This document shows positions 16,836-26,001 of a stretch of 64,000 nucleotides of DNA, piece by piece. Source of the DNA: DASQHY01 sp035602605 (GTDB lineage: Bacteria > Acidobacteriota > Terriglobia > Acidiferrales > UBA7541). Both the position numbers and the translations under genes were made by a program. The stretch covers positions 11,025-75,024 of the forward strand of contig DATNLZ010000111.1 in the NCBI GenBank assembly GCA_035602605.1, read 5' to 3'. Within the stretch, counting starts at the first letter, position 1; each line of letters starts with the position of its first letter. Under the pieces are notes generated by a model that worked only from the letters and a program-made list of their open reading frames with translations, did not search any database and was not told the DNA's origin.

Positions 16836-17383
16836 GCGGAGGGTGCTCCTTCTTCCATAGGCTGGCTGCCACGCCTGCCAACGGTCGTATCTTCGAAATC
16901 GACCCGATCATTTCCGATACGCAACACACGATAATGTCCCAATAAAATCTCACCTTCACCCACGATGTAAACTTCATCGCCGTTGGTAAAGAACGCTCGA
17001 CGATGGTTTCCCTGCGCGTCAGTCGCGTATCCAAAGAACTTCACAGGAAGAACTACCGGAGGCGGAGGGGGAGGAGGGTCCGGGCCTATCCGTTTCGGTA
17101 TGACCGGGGTGGTAGCAAGACTATGTGACGTGGCTGTGGGTGCAGGCACGATTGCACTGAAAATATTGCGATGCGTCCCCGCATATCCCCAGTCCCGCGC
17201 GGAGTCTATTTTTTCTATCTGCAGCCGTGGATTGTCCAGTGTGATCAAGGGAGAGTGCGCAGTGCCGCCCTCGATTACATTCGTCGTTGTGGGTGACTCG
17301 GTCCGATTGAGAAACAACACTAATCCCAAGACGGCCACCAGCGACGTAAGGATGATCAGTTGAGTCTTTCGCGACATTTTCAA
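16832..17383 (-). CDS. PilP/GspC-like pilus assembly protein
   Basis: A 183-residue protein with one N-terminal membrane helix (about 7-24) and a periplasmic part. A polyproline run (P-rich around 105-115) leads into a C-terminal domain beginning LPVKFFGYATDAQGNHRRAFF and containing GDEVYIVGEGEILLGHYRVLRI. That beta pattern recalls the homology region of PilP and GspC, which link the inner-membrane platform to the secretin. It follows pilO with a 4-bp overlap, the position of pilP in other type IVa clusters. No lipobox is seen, unlike classical PilP. Confidence 0.65.
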   Translation of the reverse strand: MKMSRKTQLIILTSLVAVLGLVLFLNRTESPTTTNVIEGGTAHSPLITLDNPRLQIEKIDSARDWGYAGTHRNIFSAIVPAPTATSHSLATTPVIPKRIGPDPPPPPPPVVLPVKFFGYATDAQGNHRRAFFTNGDEVYIVGEGEILLGHYRVLRIGNDRVDFEDTTVGRRGSQPMEEGAPSA

Positions 17384-17931
17384 GCTCGGAAATAAGTCTT
17401 CAGGTGCAGATTGAGCTTAACGCTGGCCCCGCGGGTCTCCGCGGAGCTGGCCAGCGACAGGTTATCCAAAATGTAGAACGTTTCGGAACGCTGCAACCCA
17501 TTAATAAAACGTACGACGCTGGTATAATCCCCGGCCACCACGGCCGCAACCTCCACTTTCACCATCCCGCGGTTTTGCAAATCCTCTTGGCGGAACGCGA
17601 TGGCTTCGGTGGACAGGCCTGCTTTGTGCGCAATTTGCGCGATATCCGCGAGAATCCCGGAATAGCCGCGGGAGCTCGGTCGAAACGATTCTTCGAATGC
17701 ATCGCATTGTTTCTGAACTTGCGGCAGACTCGCACGAATATTGTTCGCTCGCTGCACCGCGGATTCCAGAAGTTTTTTTCTGCTTCGCGCTTCCGCAAGC
17801 GATTGCTTTTGCGATGCTTGATTGTCAGCGGCAAGCCGGTAGCTGACCACCGCGAGAACCATGTCCGCCAAAAGAATAATTGCCAAAGCGGAAAGTATCA
17901 GCTTCTTCTCGAATTTAAAGGATCGCGTCAT
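17380..17931 (-). CDS. pilO: Type IV pilus inner-membrane protein PilO-like
   Basis: A 183-residue bitopic protein: short cytoplasmic N-terminus, membrane helix at about 11-31, a coiled-coil stretch (about 38-80) and a C-terminal ferredoxin-like domain ending in VKLNLHLKTYF. In type IVa pili PilO pairs with PilN to align the motor with the outer-membrane part. The order pilM-N-O-P in this unit supports the call; sequence alone would also allow GspM. The stop overlaps the next gene's start by 4 bp. Confidence 0.78.
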   Translation of the reverse strand: MTRSFKFEKKLILSALAIILLADMVLAVVSYRLAADNQASQKQSLAEARSRKKLLESAVQRANNIRASLPQVQKQCDAFEESFRPSSRGYSGILADIAQIAHKAGLSTEAIAFRQEDLQNRGMVKVEVAAVVAGDYTSVVRFINGLQRSETFYILDNLSLASSAETRGASVKLNLHLKTYFRA

Positions 17932-17969
17932 CTCTTATGGCTACGGCCGGTGCCCTTCTTTATGGCGAA

Positions 17970-18530
17970 TCATAAATACGAGACCGTTAAATCGACCAGG
18001 ATCTTATCGGTTGTTTCTGCTTTGGCCGGCCTCTGCTCCCCGATAACTTGGAGGTGCTTGAAATCCTTTGAGGATTCCAGCGTGCGCAGAAATTTCAATT
18101 TGGTTTCGTCGTTCGATGCGCCTACGACCAGCTTCACCTCGACGCGCCCGTTCTTGAGCGCCGGGGCAATACTCAGCACATGTACGCCCTCGGGCAGCAA
18201 TTTTTCGAGATCCATGAACATTTTCGTCCAATTAAAGCTGCGCTCATCGATCATCGCATTCAGAAATTGTGCGCGTCCGCTTAATTTGCCATTTTCTGGC
18301 CTGCTAAAAAATTGCTCGATGTCCGTCTGCTTCCGGAACAATTCCTGCATTTCCGCCTGAATCTGATTCATCTCCGAGCGATATTTCGACTCCGCGTTAT
18401 GCACTCGATAGACGTGTAGTCCCAGCGCAAGCAGGGCAATCGTAACCACAATTCCAACCAAACCTGCGCCGGCTAGAAAACGGCGGTGGACTTCAATCGG
18501 TAGCGTTGCGACGTTAAGGCGTATCTTCAT
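17970..18530 (-). CDS. pilN: Type IV pilus inner-membrane protein PilN-like
   Basis: It begins MKIRLNVATLP, the typical PilN N-terminus (I/L-N-L-L-P type) that binds PilM in the cytoplasm. A membrane helix spans about 20-42, a coiled coil about 48-80, and a periplasmic domain follows. The ATG at 18530 is used because it matches this N-terminus and has AGAAAG-type purines upstream; an earlier in-frame start at 18560 would add ten unrelated residues. It lies between pilM and pilO. Confidence 0.82.
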   Translation of the reverse strand: MKIRLNVATLPIEVHRRFLAGAGLVGIVVTIALLALGLHVYRVHNAESKYRSEMNQIQAEMQELFRKQTDIEQFFSRPENGKLSGRAQFLNAMIDERSFNWTKMFMDLEKLLPEGVHVLSIAPALKNGRVEVKLVVGASNDETKLKFLRTLESSKDFKHLQVIGEQRPAKAETTDKILVDLTVSYL

Positions 18531-18581
18531 TACGAATTCTTTCTGAGGGCTCTCGTGCACCGCGCCGTTGGAGCAATCGAG

Positions 18582-19565
18582 TCATGCCCCTCGACTCATC
18601 ATCCAACCTAGCAGCCCTTCCATTTCCCGCTCCACCAGGGACCGTGCATCGGGAGGAATGCGGCCTTCTATTTCGGCCTCGCCCACCAGTGCACCCACCG
18701 AGCAATGCAACTCGTTCTCGATTGGGTGCACGAACTCATCCAGCCGGTTGCCGAGGCCTCCCAAACGTACGGCCTGGATTCCCTCCCGCCAGGTGTCCTG
18801 ATAATAGGCAGCCACCGGGTAGATCTCCTCCAACAAAACCAGTGGCGAAAGCATCGACGCATCGCTCGGCAAGTCGGTGCAACGATAACCGCAGAGAACC
18901 CCCTTCCGCACAATCGCCGTCGTCAAAGTGGTTCCGCTCAGCCGCGCCATCAGCGCCGGCTGTCGATCATCGAGCAGCGACACTGCAGCGAGAGATGAAG
19001 TCATCACCACGCCTGGACGCAATCCCGCCGCCTCTGCAAGATGCTCGTACTCTTTGACGATGCGCAGCCGTGCGAGGCCCGTCACAATGTCTACACCGTC
19101 TTCACGAGGCTCCTGGCGCATATAGGAAACCAGCGTTTCCTCAGCTTCAAAGGGCACGCTCTTTTTCAACTTCCAGCGCAGCATCGGAACGGCTTCTTCC
19201 GGGGCACGCGGAAACTCCTCGAAATGCTGTACAAACACGCGAATGACCGGGTCGGGAACAAGCAGGGCCACATCCTGTTCCTGCGCTTTCAAGCGCGAAA
19301 GAACCTGGCCGATCACACCCCGGACAACGCCGGCCTGGGCGATGTTCGCTTCGACAGCAGAAGGAATTACAGCACCTGTGGGAAGTTTCTCGATGGCGAA
19401 CCCATCTAACGCAGCGCCGCGTCTCGTCCATCGCGCGGCGGCCACGTATTGATGAGTGATCTCGCAAGCCAGGAGAGGGTGCGGACTCGCGTCCAGCCAG
19501 CGCGCCATGCGCCGAACAAAACCGCTACTGTAAATTCCCTCCCGAATACCAGTTGCACTACTCAA
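18582..19565 (-). CDS. pilM: Type IV pilus assembly ATPase-like protein PilM
   Basis: Actin-like cytoplasmic protein that binds the PilN N-terminus. The 327-residue sequence has the PilM layout: LLACEITHQYVAAARW as the first phosphate-binding strand region, a middle region with VPMLRWKLKKSVPFEAEETLVSY (the characteristic W-x-x-K-x-x-x-P-F segment), and a C-terminal LGGLGNRLDEF adenosine-type motif. It overlaps the upstream ATPase gene by 8 bp, giving tight operon coupling. Confidence 0.83.
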   Translation of the reverse strand: MSSATGIREGIYSSGFVRRMARWLDASPHPLLACEITHQYVAAARWTRRGAALDGFAIEKLPTGAVIPSAVEANIAQAGVVRGVIGQVLSRLKAQEQDVALLVPDPVIRVFVQHFEEFPRAPEEAVPMLRWKLKKSVPFEAEETLVSYMRQEPREDGVDIVTGLARLRIVKEYEHLAEAAGLRPGVVMTSSLAAVSLLDDRQPALMARLSGTTLTTAIVRKGVLCGYRCTDLPSDASMLSPLVLLEEIYPVAAYYQDTWREGIQAVRLGGLGNRLDEFVHPIENELHCSVGALVGEAEIEGRIPPDARSLVEREMEGLLGWMMSRGA

Positions 19566-21207
19566 CGAAAGTCACCTTATTGATTTCCCGTAACGTGGTG
19601 ACACCTGCGCGAATTTTTTCAAGCCCGCTATCGCGTAGGAAAGCCATGCCCTCATCACGCGCCGCCCGCTTGATTTCGGACGTGGGACGACGATCAATAA
19701 TCATTTCACGAATGCGATCAGAGAGATCCAGAAGCTCAGAAATGGCCACGCGGCCATGGTATCCGGTGCCGGAACACTCGAGGCAACCTGACCCTTCCGC
19801 AAAAATAACTTCTCCCCAAACCGCTGGATCGAGGCCGGCCTCACGAAGCTCGTCGGAAGTGTAACGCTTCGGCTTTTTGCAACTTTCACAGACCACGCGG
19901 ACCAGCCGCTGCGCGAGGATACAATTCAGCGCGGAAACGAAATTGTATGGTTCGACGCCCATATTGATGAAACGTCCGATCACATCGGTAACGTTATTGG
20001 CGTGGACGGTGGTGAAAACCAGGTGTCCGGTAAGCGCGGATTGTATGGCGATCTGCGCAGTCTCCTGGTCGCGGATCTCGCCGACCATAATCTTGTCGGG
20101 ATCGTGCCGCAAAATCGAACGCAAACCGCGAGCGAAAGTCAGTCCCTTTTTCTCGTTGACCGGAATTTGCGTGATCCCGCGTACCTGATACTCGACCGGA
20201 TCTTCGATCGTAATGATCTTGTCTTCATCAGTCTTGATTTCGTTAATGGCTGCGTACAACGTCGTAGTCTTGCCGGAGCCGGTCGGCCCGGTAACCAGCA
20301 CCATCCCATAAGGCTCGTGGATATATTTGCGGAAGCGGCGAATTTCGGCCGGGGCAAAGCCTACAACATCCAGCGTAAGGCTGTGGAATTTCTCGGAAAG
20401 CGTCTCTTTGTCTAGAACGCGCAACACCGCGTCTTCGCCGTGAATCGATGGCATGATGGACACTCGAAAATCCACGAAGCGCCCTTTGTAGCGCACCCGA
20501 AATCGTCCATCTTGCGGCACGCGCCGCTCGGCAATGTCCAGATCGCTCATCACCTTGATGCGCGAGATGATCGTCGAGTGCGATTCCTTCGAAATAGGAG
20601 TCATGGCATATTGCAACACGCCGTCAATCCGGTATTTCACGACGACCTCGGCGTCGCGCGCTTCGATGTGAATATCACTGGCACGGCGCTCGAGGGCCGT
20701 GAAAATCACGGTATCCACCAGGCGGACGACCGGGTTGACCGCGGTATCGCGCGTCAGCCTGTCAGCCGAGATCGTTTCGTCAGTCTCGGCCTCATCTTCG
20801 ACAACTTGAAGCGTGAACGCTTCGGTCGCCTGTTCCAAAACCCGCTGGGACTGCTCAGTTCTCTTCAGCAAATCGCCGATCTGCGTCGCGGTTGCCACTT
20901 TGATGACCAGTTTCCTGCCCAGCAGTAGCGGCAATTCGTCGCTTAACAGCACCTGACTCGGGTCAGCGACAGCAATCACCAGTGAATTATTCACGGCTTC
21001 CAGCGGAACGAAGTTGTAACGGAACATCAAGTCGGCGGGAATGGTGCGGAATAGCTCCGGGTCAGGCCGATGTTCTCGCAGGTCCACGAATGCGCAGCGA
21101 TATCGCTCGGCCAGCTTTCGAGTGCGGTCCCTCTCTTGGATCTCGTCAGCCGAAGGCGTTGGCCCGGCTGGCAACGGCTGGCTCACTTTGTGATCGGTCA
21201 CACCCAT
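19558..21207 (-). CDS. Second GspE/PilB-type assembly ATPase
   Basis: Hexameric ATPase powering pilus or pseudopilus assembly from the cytoplasm. An N-terminal MshEN-type domain (about 30-130) precedes the ATPase. Walker A is VTGPTGSGKTTTLYAA, the Asp box and Walker B lie in DKIITIEDPVEYQV and DPDKIMVGEIRDQETA, and the His box is TGHLVFTTVHANN. A four-Cys zinc motif is present (CESCKKP...CLECSG). Its 549 residues parallel the PilB encoded at 35487-37205, so the window has two assembly ATPases. It is probably dedicated to the pilM-N-O-P-pseudopilin unit that follows. Confidence 0.9.
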   Translation of the reverse strand: MGVTDHKVSQPLPAGPTPSADEIQERDRTRKLAERYRCAFVDLREHRPDPELFRTIPADLMFRYNFVPLEAVNNSLVIAVADPSQVLLSDELPLLLGRKLVIKVATATQIGDLLKRTEQSQRVLEQATEAFTLQVVEDEAETDETISADRLTRDTAVNPVVRLVDTVIFTALERRASDIHIEARDAEVVVKYRIDGVLQYAMTPISKESHSTIISRIKVMSDLDIAERRVPQDGRFRVRYKGRFVDFRVSIMPSIHGEDAVLRVLDKETLSEKFHSLTLDVVGFAPAEIRRFRKYIHEPYGMVLVTGPTGSGKTTTLYAAINEIKTDEDKIITIEDPVEYQVRGITQIPVNEKKGLTFARGLRSILRHDPDKIMVGEIRDQETAQIAIQSALTGHLVFTTVHANNVTDVIGRFINMGVEPYNFVSALNCILAQRLVRVVCESCKKPKRYTSDELREAGLDPAVWGEVIFAEGSGCLECSGTGYHGRVAISELLDLSDRIREMIIDRRPTSEIKRAARDEGMAFLRDSGLEKIRAGVTTLREINKVTFVE

Positions 21208-21212
21208 GTCTG

Positions 21213-22427
21213 TTACGCTCCAGCTCCGCCAACCGAAACCGAGAAAACAGGAAGGTAGAGAGAAACCAAGATAAAGAGTACCACAGCGGCCATAAACAGC
21301 AGGATTACGGGTTCGATAATGGAAACCATACCTTGCAAGCGCAAGCCGACCTCGTCTTCGTAGAATTCAGCAACGCTGTTCAGCATCGGAGCCAGCGCCC
21401 CGCTCGACTCCCCAACCTCAATCATGTCTAGGGCAAGCTCCGGTATCACAGAGTTAGACGCGAGACCGGAATGAAGGGATTGTCCCTCACGGACCTGCTG
21501 GGTCGCTCGATTCACCGTGTTACGGATTAGACGGCTGGTCAACGAGTCGGACGAGGTTTGCAATGCAGCCACTAGCGGGGTGCCCCCGGTCAACAGTGTC
21601 GAAAGGGTTCGCGCGAATTGCGCCATCTGGAACTTTATCCACGTATCGCCAATAACCGGCAATTTCAGCTTTAGTCTGTCGAACGCTTCTCCACCCTCTT
21701 CGCTGCGCGACCACAAATAGGTTCCGACCGCTGCCGCAAAGACCACGACGAGTGCCACTACCACGTAAACGCGGTACCCGACGGTTATCGCCAGCAAGAC
21801 CCGCGTGGGTCCGGGCAATGGAATATTCAGCTCCGTATATAGCTTCGCAAACGTTGGGATCACTACAGCTACTAGATAGCTTACGATGGCGGTCGCGACA
21901 ATTACGAGAATTGCCGGATAAATGAGCGTAAACAGAACCTTCTTGCGAACGCCAGTAGTAACCTTCTGATACGCGATGTAATAGTCCAGCACGCCTGAAA
22001 GATTTCCGCTCTTTTCTCCAGCCAGGATCGCCGTCGAATACACCTTTGGAAATACCCCTTGCTGATCAATCGCCTCCGAGAGCGAAGCCCCCTCCCGGAC
22101 ACGGTCCCGGACCTCCGACAGGACTGGCCGTAGCCTCGGCGATGAGGCACGGTCTGACAGCAGGTCAAGAGCTCTCAGAATGGGCAGACCGGCTTTGATA
22201 AGTGTGTTGAATTGCTGGTTCAGGATTAAGAACTCTGAGCCGCCCACACGTCGTTGGCTGTTGCGCCTTTCTAGGCCAGCCAGCACCCGGCTGCGCGGCT
22301 TGACCGAATAGACGTACAGACCCCGGTCCAGAAGCTTTTGGCGCGCCTCCACCACGGATTGGGCCGGCTCTACGTGAGAAAAGACGCGCCCTGCGGAATC
22401 CGCAACTCGACAGACAAACTCACCCAT
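21213..22427 (-). CDS. Second GspF/PilC-type platform protein
   Basis: Polytopic inner-membrane platform that the assembly ATPase rotates. Two repeated T2SSF domains are visible (about 60-185 and 265-390), each with the RALDLLSD / TSSDSLTS type helices and transmembrane segments, and the family signature IEVGESSGALAPMLNSVAEFYEDEV. Start M7 at 22427 (MGEFVCRV) matches family N-termini; the frame opens at 22445. It overlaps the end of the TPR glycosyltransferase gene by 8 bp and lies 5 bp before the ATPase gene. It is a paralogue of PilC at 33063-34277. Confidence 0.9.
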   Translation of the reverse strand: MGEFVCRVADSAGRVFSHVEPAQSVVEARQKLLDRGLYVYSVKPRSRVLAGLERRNSQRRVGGSEFLILNQQFNTLIKAGLPILRALDLLSDRASSPRLRPVLSEVRDRVREGASLSEAIDQQGVFPKVYSTAILAGEKSGNLSGVLDYYIAYQKVTTGVRKKVLFTLIYPAILVIVATAIVSYLVAVVIPTFAKLYTELNIPLPGPTRVLLAITVGYRVYVVVALVVVFAAAVGTYLWSRSEEGGEAFDRLKLKLPVIGDTWIKFQMAQFARTLSTLLTGGTPLVAALQTSSDSLTSRLIRNTVNRATQQVREGQSLHSGLASNSVIPELALDMIEVGESSGALAPMLNSVAEFYEDEVGLRLQGMVSIIEPVILLFMAAVVLFILVSLYLPVFSVSVGGAGA

Positions 22428-24360
22428 AAACCCAGTGTACCCCATCAGCTGACTGGACAGGAACTAGGGTCAGCGAACCACCAGTGCAGTAGGCAACACG
22501 CTTCTTTTGAAATTGGTCGGGCGTATCGTAGGTACGTTCTTGCAGCAGTCCCGACCCTTGATCCAGGTTCCTCGAAGGCTGACGGTGTGGCGTGCCCCGT
22601 ATCGGTTGTATAGCGATTTTGCGGCGACAACGTTCCAATTCTTTCACCGCCAGCGCGTTGTCAGGATTGACCCGAATTTCTGCCTCTAACGCTAGCCGCG
22701 CAGCCTCCCAGTCAGGAACCTGTTCCAGAAGTACGCCAAGGGTAAAGTGATAACCGGGTGCCATAGGACGCAGCTCGATCGCCTGTCGAAGGTCCACAAG
22801 GGCCTCCGACAAGCGGTTCATGCGGTATCGGGCCATTCCCAGATACATGTATTCGTCACCGTCGCTCGGATCGAGCTCGATGGCACGGAGAAGATACGCT
22901 TCTGCCTGTTGTTGATTTCCTGCGCGGTAGTTCAGGTAGCCCAGGTTATAAATGGAAAGCCAATAGTTCGGACATTGCCGTGACACCGCCTCATACATGA
23001 GCCGTGCTTCCTCCAACCGGCCATGATTCACATAAGCCGAGCCGAGATTATTTGCCGCCGTACAGCTGTGCGGGGCAATCGAATTAGCCCTCCCGAAAAG
23101 CGCCAGATCATTGGCCCAGAAACCAGCCTGGTAAACAGAGGAAATCCCCAGACAGGCCAAAAGCAACAAGGCGAACACTGCGGCTCCCGATTTATGCGGC
23201 TGACTGCTTTCTTGTACCCACCCTATCCTGGCAAGGGCCGCTGAAATAAGCACTGCGAAGCCCAGAACAGAAAGATAAAGATATCGGTCGTGCGCGAATT
23301 CCCCCCGCGGAAACACTCCAAGATTCAAGACCAGAAGCACGGGAGCCAAGAGCCACACGATTCCAAATCGGATTAGGCGTCCCGCGGGTTGCCTCTGCCA
23401 ATACCAAAGCCCTCCCCCGATCATCACCAGCACTAGAAATGGAAGAATGAATTTCCAGCTTCCCAAACTACCTGCATAGCCGGTGTCGTAGAACTCGCTG
23501 AGCCCTACAGGAAACACAAGAAGGCGAAGATAGAAACAGAGTAGCTTCGGCCAAGTTAGAATGCTGGCAGAGAGAGGCAGCCGTATCGTCATATGGCCCA
23601 ATCCTCCCAACACCACCCACCGCAGGCCGAGATACACCCCCAAAACGGCCAGCATCGACGACCCGGCCGCCAGGACCTTCTTTACCCTATTCGGTGGTCG
23701 GCTGCCGCGATCGATCCAAAGGTCCGCGAAAACGACCAACGGAAGCACAGCTGCGGTCTCTTTCGCCAGCAAAGATGCGGCGAAAAGCGTCAGCGAGCCG
23801 AACATCCAACCTCCGCTCCCAGATTCCTTCCAATTGAGGTAACACAGGTACGAGGCTAGCAGCGGTACAGCCATCAACGAATCATTGACGCCGGAAACCC
23901 AGGCGGCGCTTTCCAGATGAACTGGATGAATGCCAAAAACCAGGGCGCAAAAAGCTGCTGGGTAGAGCGCCAGGCCGATCTTGCGGCTGATCCGAAGCGC
24001 CAGCACGCATGCTGCGACGTGCATAAGAAGGGTCGTGAAATGCCACCAAGCTGGTCTATAATGGAATGCCCATCGGTTTACGAAGAGCCAAAAAACGAAT
24101 AGCGGCCGGTAGTAGTTTCCTGCTGCGAAGGGATACAGATCCTTCCAAACGTGTGCGCCCAGAGAGCCTGAAAACGTTTGCCATGATTTAAGCATTCCGT
24201 TTTTCAAGATCTGACCGGTATCATCGTAAACAAACTCGAACCAGAGTGTCCTCGAAAAGACCAGGAACGTAGCCACGGCACAGGCGGCTTCGACAATTCG
24301 CTCCTCTACCCGGGCGCGGTTATGAGACGTTTCTTCGGCGGGCGAACCGAGTGACATCAT
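22420..24360 (-). CDS. Membrane protein with GT-C-like N-terminus and TPR C-terminus (TMTC-like)
   Basis: A 646-residue protein. The first about 430 residues carry many membrane helices and a conserved-looking acidic pair FVYDDTGQILKN in the first external loop. That is the catalytic motif style of GT-C glycosyltransferases such as PMT/TMTC mannosyltransferases. The C-terminal about 200 residues are TPR repeats (NNLGSAYVNHGRLEEARLMYEA, YLNYRAGNQQQAEAYLLRAIE and so on). This order is that of TMTC-like proteins. It is the first gene of the minus-strand unit running into the second platform/ATPase and pilMNOP, so a role in glycosylating an extracellular pilus protein is a reasonable inference, not shown. 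Confidence 0.72.
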   Translation of the reverse strand: MMSLGSPAEETSHNRARVEERIVEAACAVATFLVFSRTLWFEFVYDDTGQILKNGMLKSWQTFSGSLGAHVWKDLYPFAAGNYYRPLFVFWLFVNRWAFHYRPAWWHFTTLLMHVAACVLALRISRKIGLALYPAAFCALVFGIHPVHLESAAWVSGVNDSLMAVPLLASYLCYLNWKESGSGGWMFGSLTLFAASLLAKETAAVLPLVVFADLWIDRGSRPPNRVKKVLAAGSSMLAVLGVYLGLRWVVLGGLGHMTIRLPLSASILTWPKLLCFYLRLLVFPVGLSEFYDTGYAGSLGSWKFILPFLVLVMIGGGLWYWQRQPAGRLIRFGIVWLLAPVLLVLNLGVFPRGEFAHDRYLYLSVLGFAVLISAALARIGWVQESSQPHKSGAAVFALLLLACLGISSVYQAGFWANDLALFGRANSIAPHSCTAANNLGSAYVNHGRLEEARLMYEAVSRQCPNYWLSIYNLGYLNYRAGNQQQAEAYLLRAIELDPSDGDEYMYLGMARYRMNRLSEALVDLRQAIELRPMAPGYHFTLGVLLEQVPDWEAARLALEAEIRVNPDNALAVKELERCRRKIAIQPIRGTPHRQPSRNLDQGSGLLQERTYDTPDQFQKKRVAYCTGGSLTLVPVQSADGVHWVYG

Positions 24361-24549
24361 GGATCGTGTCTAAGATGAAAAAGAAAAAGAAGTCAGGTAA
24401 GAAACTTTATCACGCCGATTTGCACGTCTGTTTCGAAAAAACAATCGTTCCTCGTACTGATAACTACTCCTCCAAACCGTCCGGTGAACGCCTGCCTAGC
24501 GCCTGCCAAACTGCTGCTGTCCCGGTGAACTCCTTTGGTTCCCTGGTGG

Positions 24550-25245
24550 CTATGAGCCTTCGTCCACGATAGCTACCCCGACCGGAGCGACAAACTTGAA
24601 AAGCGCTTCGGAAAGCTTTGGATTCAGGTCCCAATGGGCAAAACGATATTCGATTTCAACTCCGCCGGGCTGTCGAACCAGGACGCTCGCGAGATCGCCT
24701 GTGCCTTCGTCCACTTCCAGAAGGACTTCGTCAAACTCACTTTCCGCTGATTCGCCAGCGGCTCCACCGGGTTCGGTACGCTTCTCTCGTTTTCCTTTTC
24801 GCGGCGTACAATGAAGCACGGCATGGCCCACCTCTTGGTTAGACGCGCGCGAAACCAATTCGATGCCTTGGCAAAGCCGTGACAATTTTGCCTTTCCTGT
24901 CAGCAAGCCGAGCGGCGTCCGCCAGTCGCCGCTTTCTTTGGTGCGGGCGCGGGTTACGGTTCGATCGGAAGGCACATAGAACCATACGAACTTGCCGTCG
25001 GCGATAAATAGCTTCTTCTCCGGTACCTCATACTCCCAACGCATTTGCCCCGGTCGACGAAAAAATACTCGTCCTGATTCAATGTGAACGCTGCGCCGCC
25101 CTTCGCTGTATCGTTCCAGAAATTCAGCCTGAAGTGTCTCGGCGCCGTGGTAACGAGCCTCGAGGCGGTGGATAATTTCCGCTGGGCTTGGATGTGTGGT
25201 TGTCACGCCAACCAGCAAAGCAGCACATAAAAACAATATGTTCAC
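24550..25245 (-). CDS. lolA: Outer-membrane lipoprotein carrier LolA family
   Basis: Periplasmic chaperone that ferries lipoproteins to the outer membrane. From a GTG at 25245 the protein starts MNILFLCAALLVGVTTTH, a clean signal peptide, then IIHRLEARYHGAETLQAEF and GRVFFRRPGQMRWEYEVPEKKLFIADGK, the LolA beta-barrel signature region. An internal Lys/Glu-rich loop (about 165-185) is longer than in E. coli LolA. The frame is open to 25284, but an extended -10 lies at 25252-25260, so transcription should begin at the GTG itself. It sits inside the pilus locus, between the pilins and the second motor unit. Confidence 0.85.
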   Translation of the reverse strand: MNILFLCAALLVGVTTTHPSPAEIIHRLEARYHGAETLQAEFLERYSEGRRSVHIESGRVFFRRPGQMRWEYEVPEKKLFIADGKFVWFYVPSDRTVTRARTKESGDWRTPLGLLTGKAKLSRLCQGIELVSRASNQEVGHAVLHCTPRKGKREKRTEPGGAAGESAESEFDEVLLEVDEGTGDLASVLVRQPGGVEIEYRFAHWDLNPKLSEALFKFVAPVGVAIVDEGS

Positions 25246-25251
25246 AGCAAA

Positions 25252-25260
25252 AGTATAACA
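25252..25260 (-). promoter_or_regulatory. Extended -10 promoter of leaderless lolA
   Basis: The minus strand reads TGT-TATACT, the same nine bases as the ctp promoter at 5103-5111. Counting about seven bases past the -10 places the start at 25245-25246, on the GTG start codon of lolA. No Shine-Dalgarno fits, so a leaderless mRNA is predicted. Confidence 0.5.
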
Positions 25261-25353
25261 GGGTCGAAGAAGTCTTCGCTGCAAGCGGGCGAGATGTTTG
25301 GGAGAATGGTTGTACCGCGGAGGAACGTGTGGGAAAAAACGCGATAGAAAGGT

Positions 25354-25860
25354 TTAGATTGGTGTATCCGTCACCGTCGCTGGACCACTCACAGACTGCC
25401 GGATAACACCTGTCTGGTCGGTGAAAAAGTACCGGTTGCCCGTGTGTCCGACATCAACTGGTGCAGCATTCACAGTGAACGCCGTCGGTCGGCCGTTGAC
25501 ATCGGGGTTCGATGAAGCATAGGTAACTGTGAAACCGCTCTTGGTCCCCTGTGCCAGTACGTCGTCGAGCAGAATGGCATTGGTCGGGGTTGGCGTTCCC
25601 GTCCCGCCGAGGTTTACAAGCAGGGCTGAGTAACCTATTCCATACGTCGTTGAATAAATCACTTCAGCGGTCGTGATATTGCGCACATTTTGCACCGTGG
25701 CTGCTTCATTGGCAAGTATCTTCGAGCGCATATAATTCGGGATAGCAATTGCCGCTATGATTAAAATGATGGCCACGACGATGAGCAGTTCGATCAAAGA
25801 GAAACCGGCTATCGCTTGGCGCCTTTTGTTGAAGTCCGCGTTTTTGGCTTTTGGTAGCAT
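25354..25860 (-). CDS. pilA: Type IV pilin, copy 1
   Basis: Structural pilin or close paralogue. The 18-residue basic leader ends in Gly and is followed by FSLIELLIVVAIILIIAAIAIP, with the Glu at mature position 5 needed for methylation and assembly. The mature protein is about 150 residues, Thr/Gly/Asn-rich and without cysteines, so it lacks the usual disulfide D-region. The C-terminus (RYFFTDQTGVIRQ) is almost the same as that of the pilin immediately upstream, showing a tandem duplication. AGAAGGAA precedes the ATG. Confidence 0.93.
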   Translation of the reverse strand: MLPKAKNADFNKRRQAIAGFSLIELLIVVAIILIIAAIAIPNYMRSKILANEAATVQNVRNITTAEVIYSTTYGIGYSALLVNLGGTGTPTPTNAILLDDVLAQGTKSGFTVTYASSNPDVNGRPTAFTVNAAPVDVGHTGNRYFFTDQTGVIRQSVSGPATVTDTPI

Positions 25861-25959
25861 GATGCGATTCCTTCTACCTCGACTGCCGCCACTACTTGGC
25901 CCAGCTGCCGGTCAGGCTGACAGCACTTCGCTCGCTGCACCGATTACTGCTAAAGATGA

Positions 25960-25993
25960 GACCAGGGAGGGAGCTTGGCTCCCCCCTGAGGTC
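25960..25993 (-). terminator. Bulged GC-rich hairpin between the two pilin genes
   Basis: On the transcript side GACC/GGTC, AGGG/CCCT and GGGAG/CTCCC form three stacked helices with small bulges and a 5-base loop, about 13 bp in total. No long U-run follows (only ATCTTT a few bases on). It may be a partial terminator or mRNA-stabilising hairpin letting the upstream pilin outrun the downstream one. Confidence 0.5.
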
Positions 25994-26001
25994 CCAGTGA
26001 A

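Noticed and set aside
24366..24572. Lys-rich plus-strand frame beginning MKKKKKSGKK in the gap between lolA and the TMTC-like gene
   Set aside because: Composition after the first ten codons is random-looking, it runs into lolA on the opposite strand, and no ribosome site is seen.
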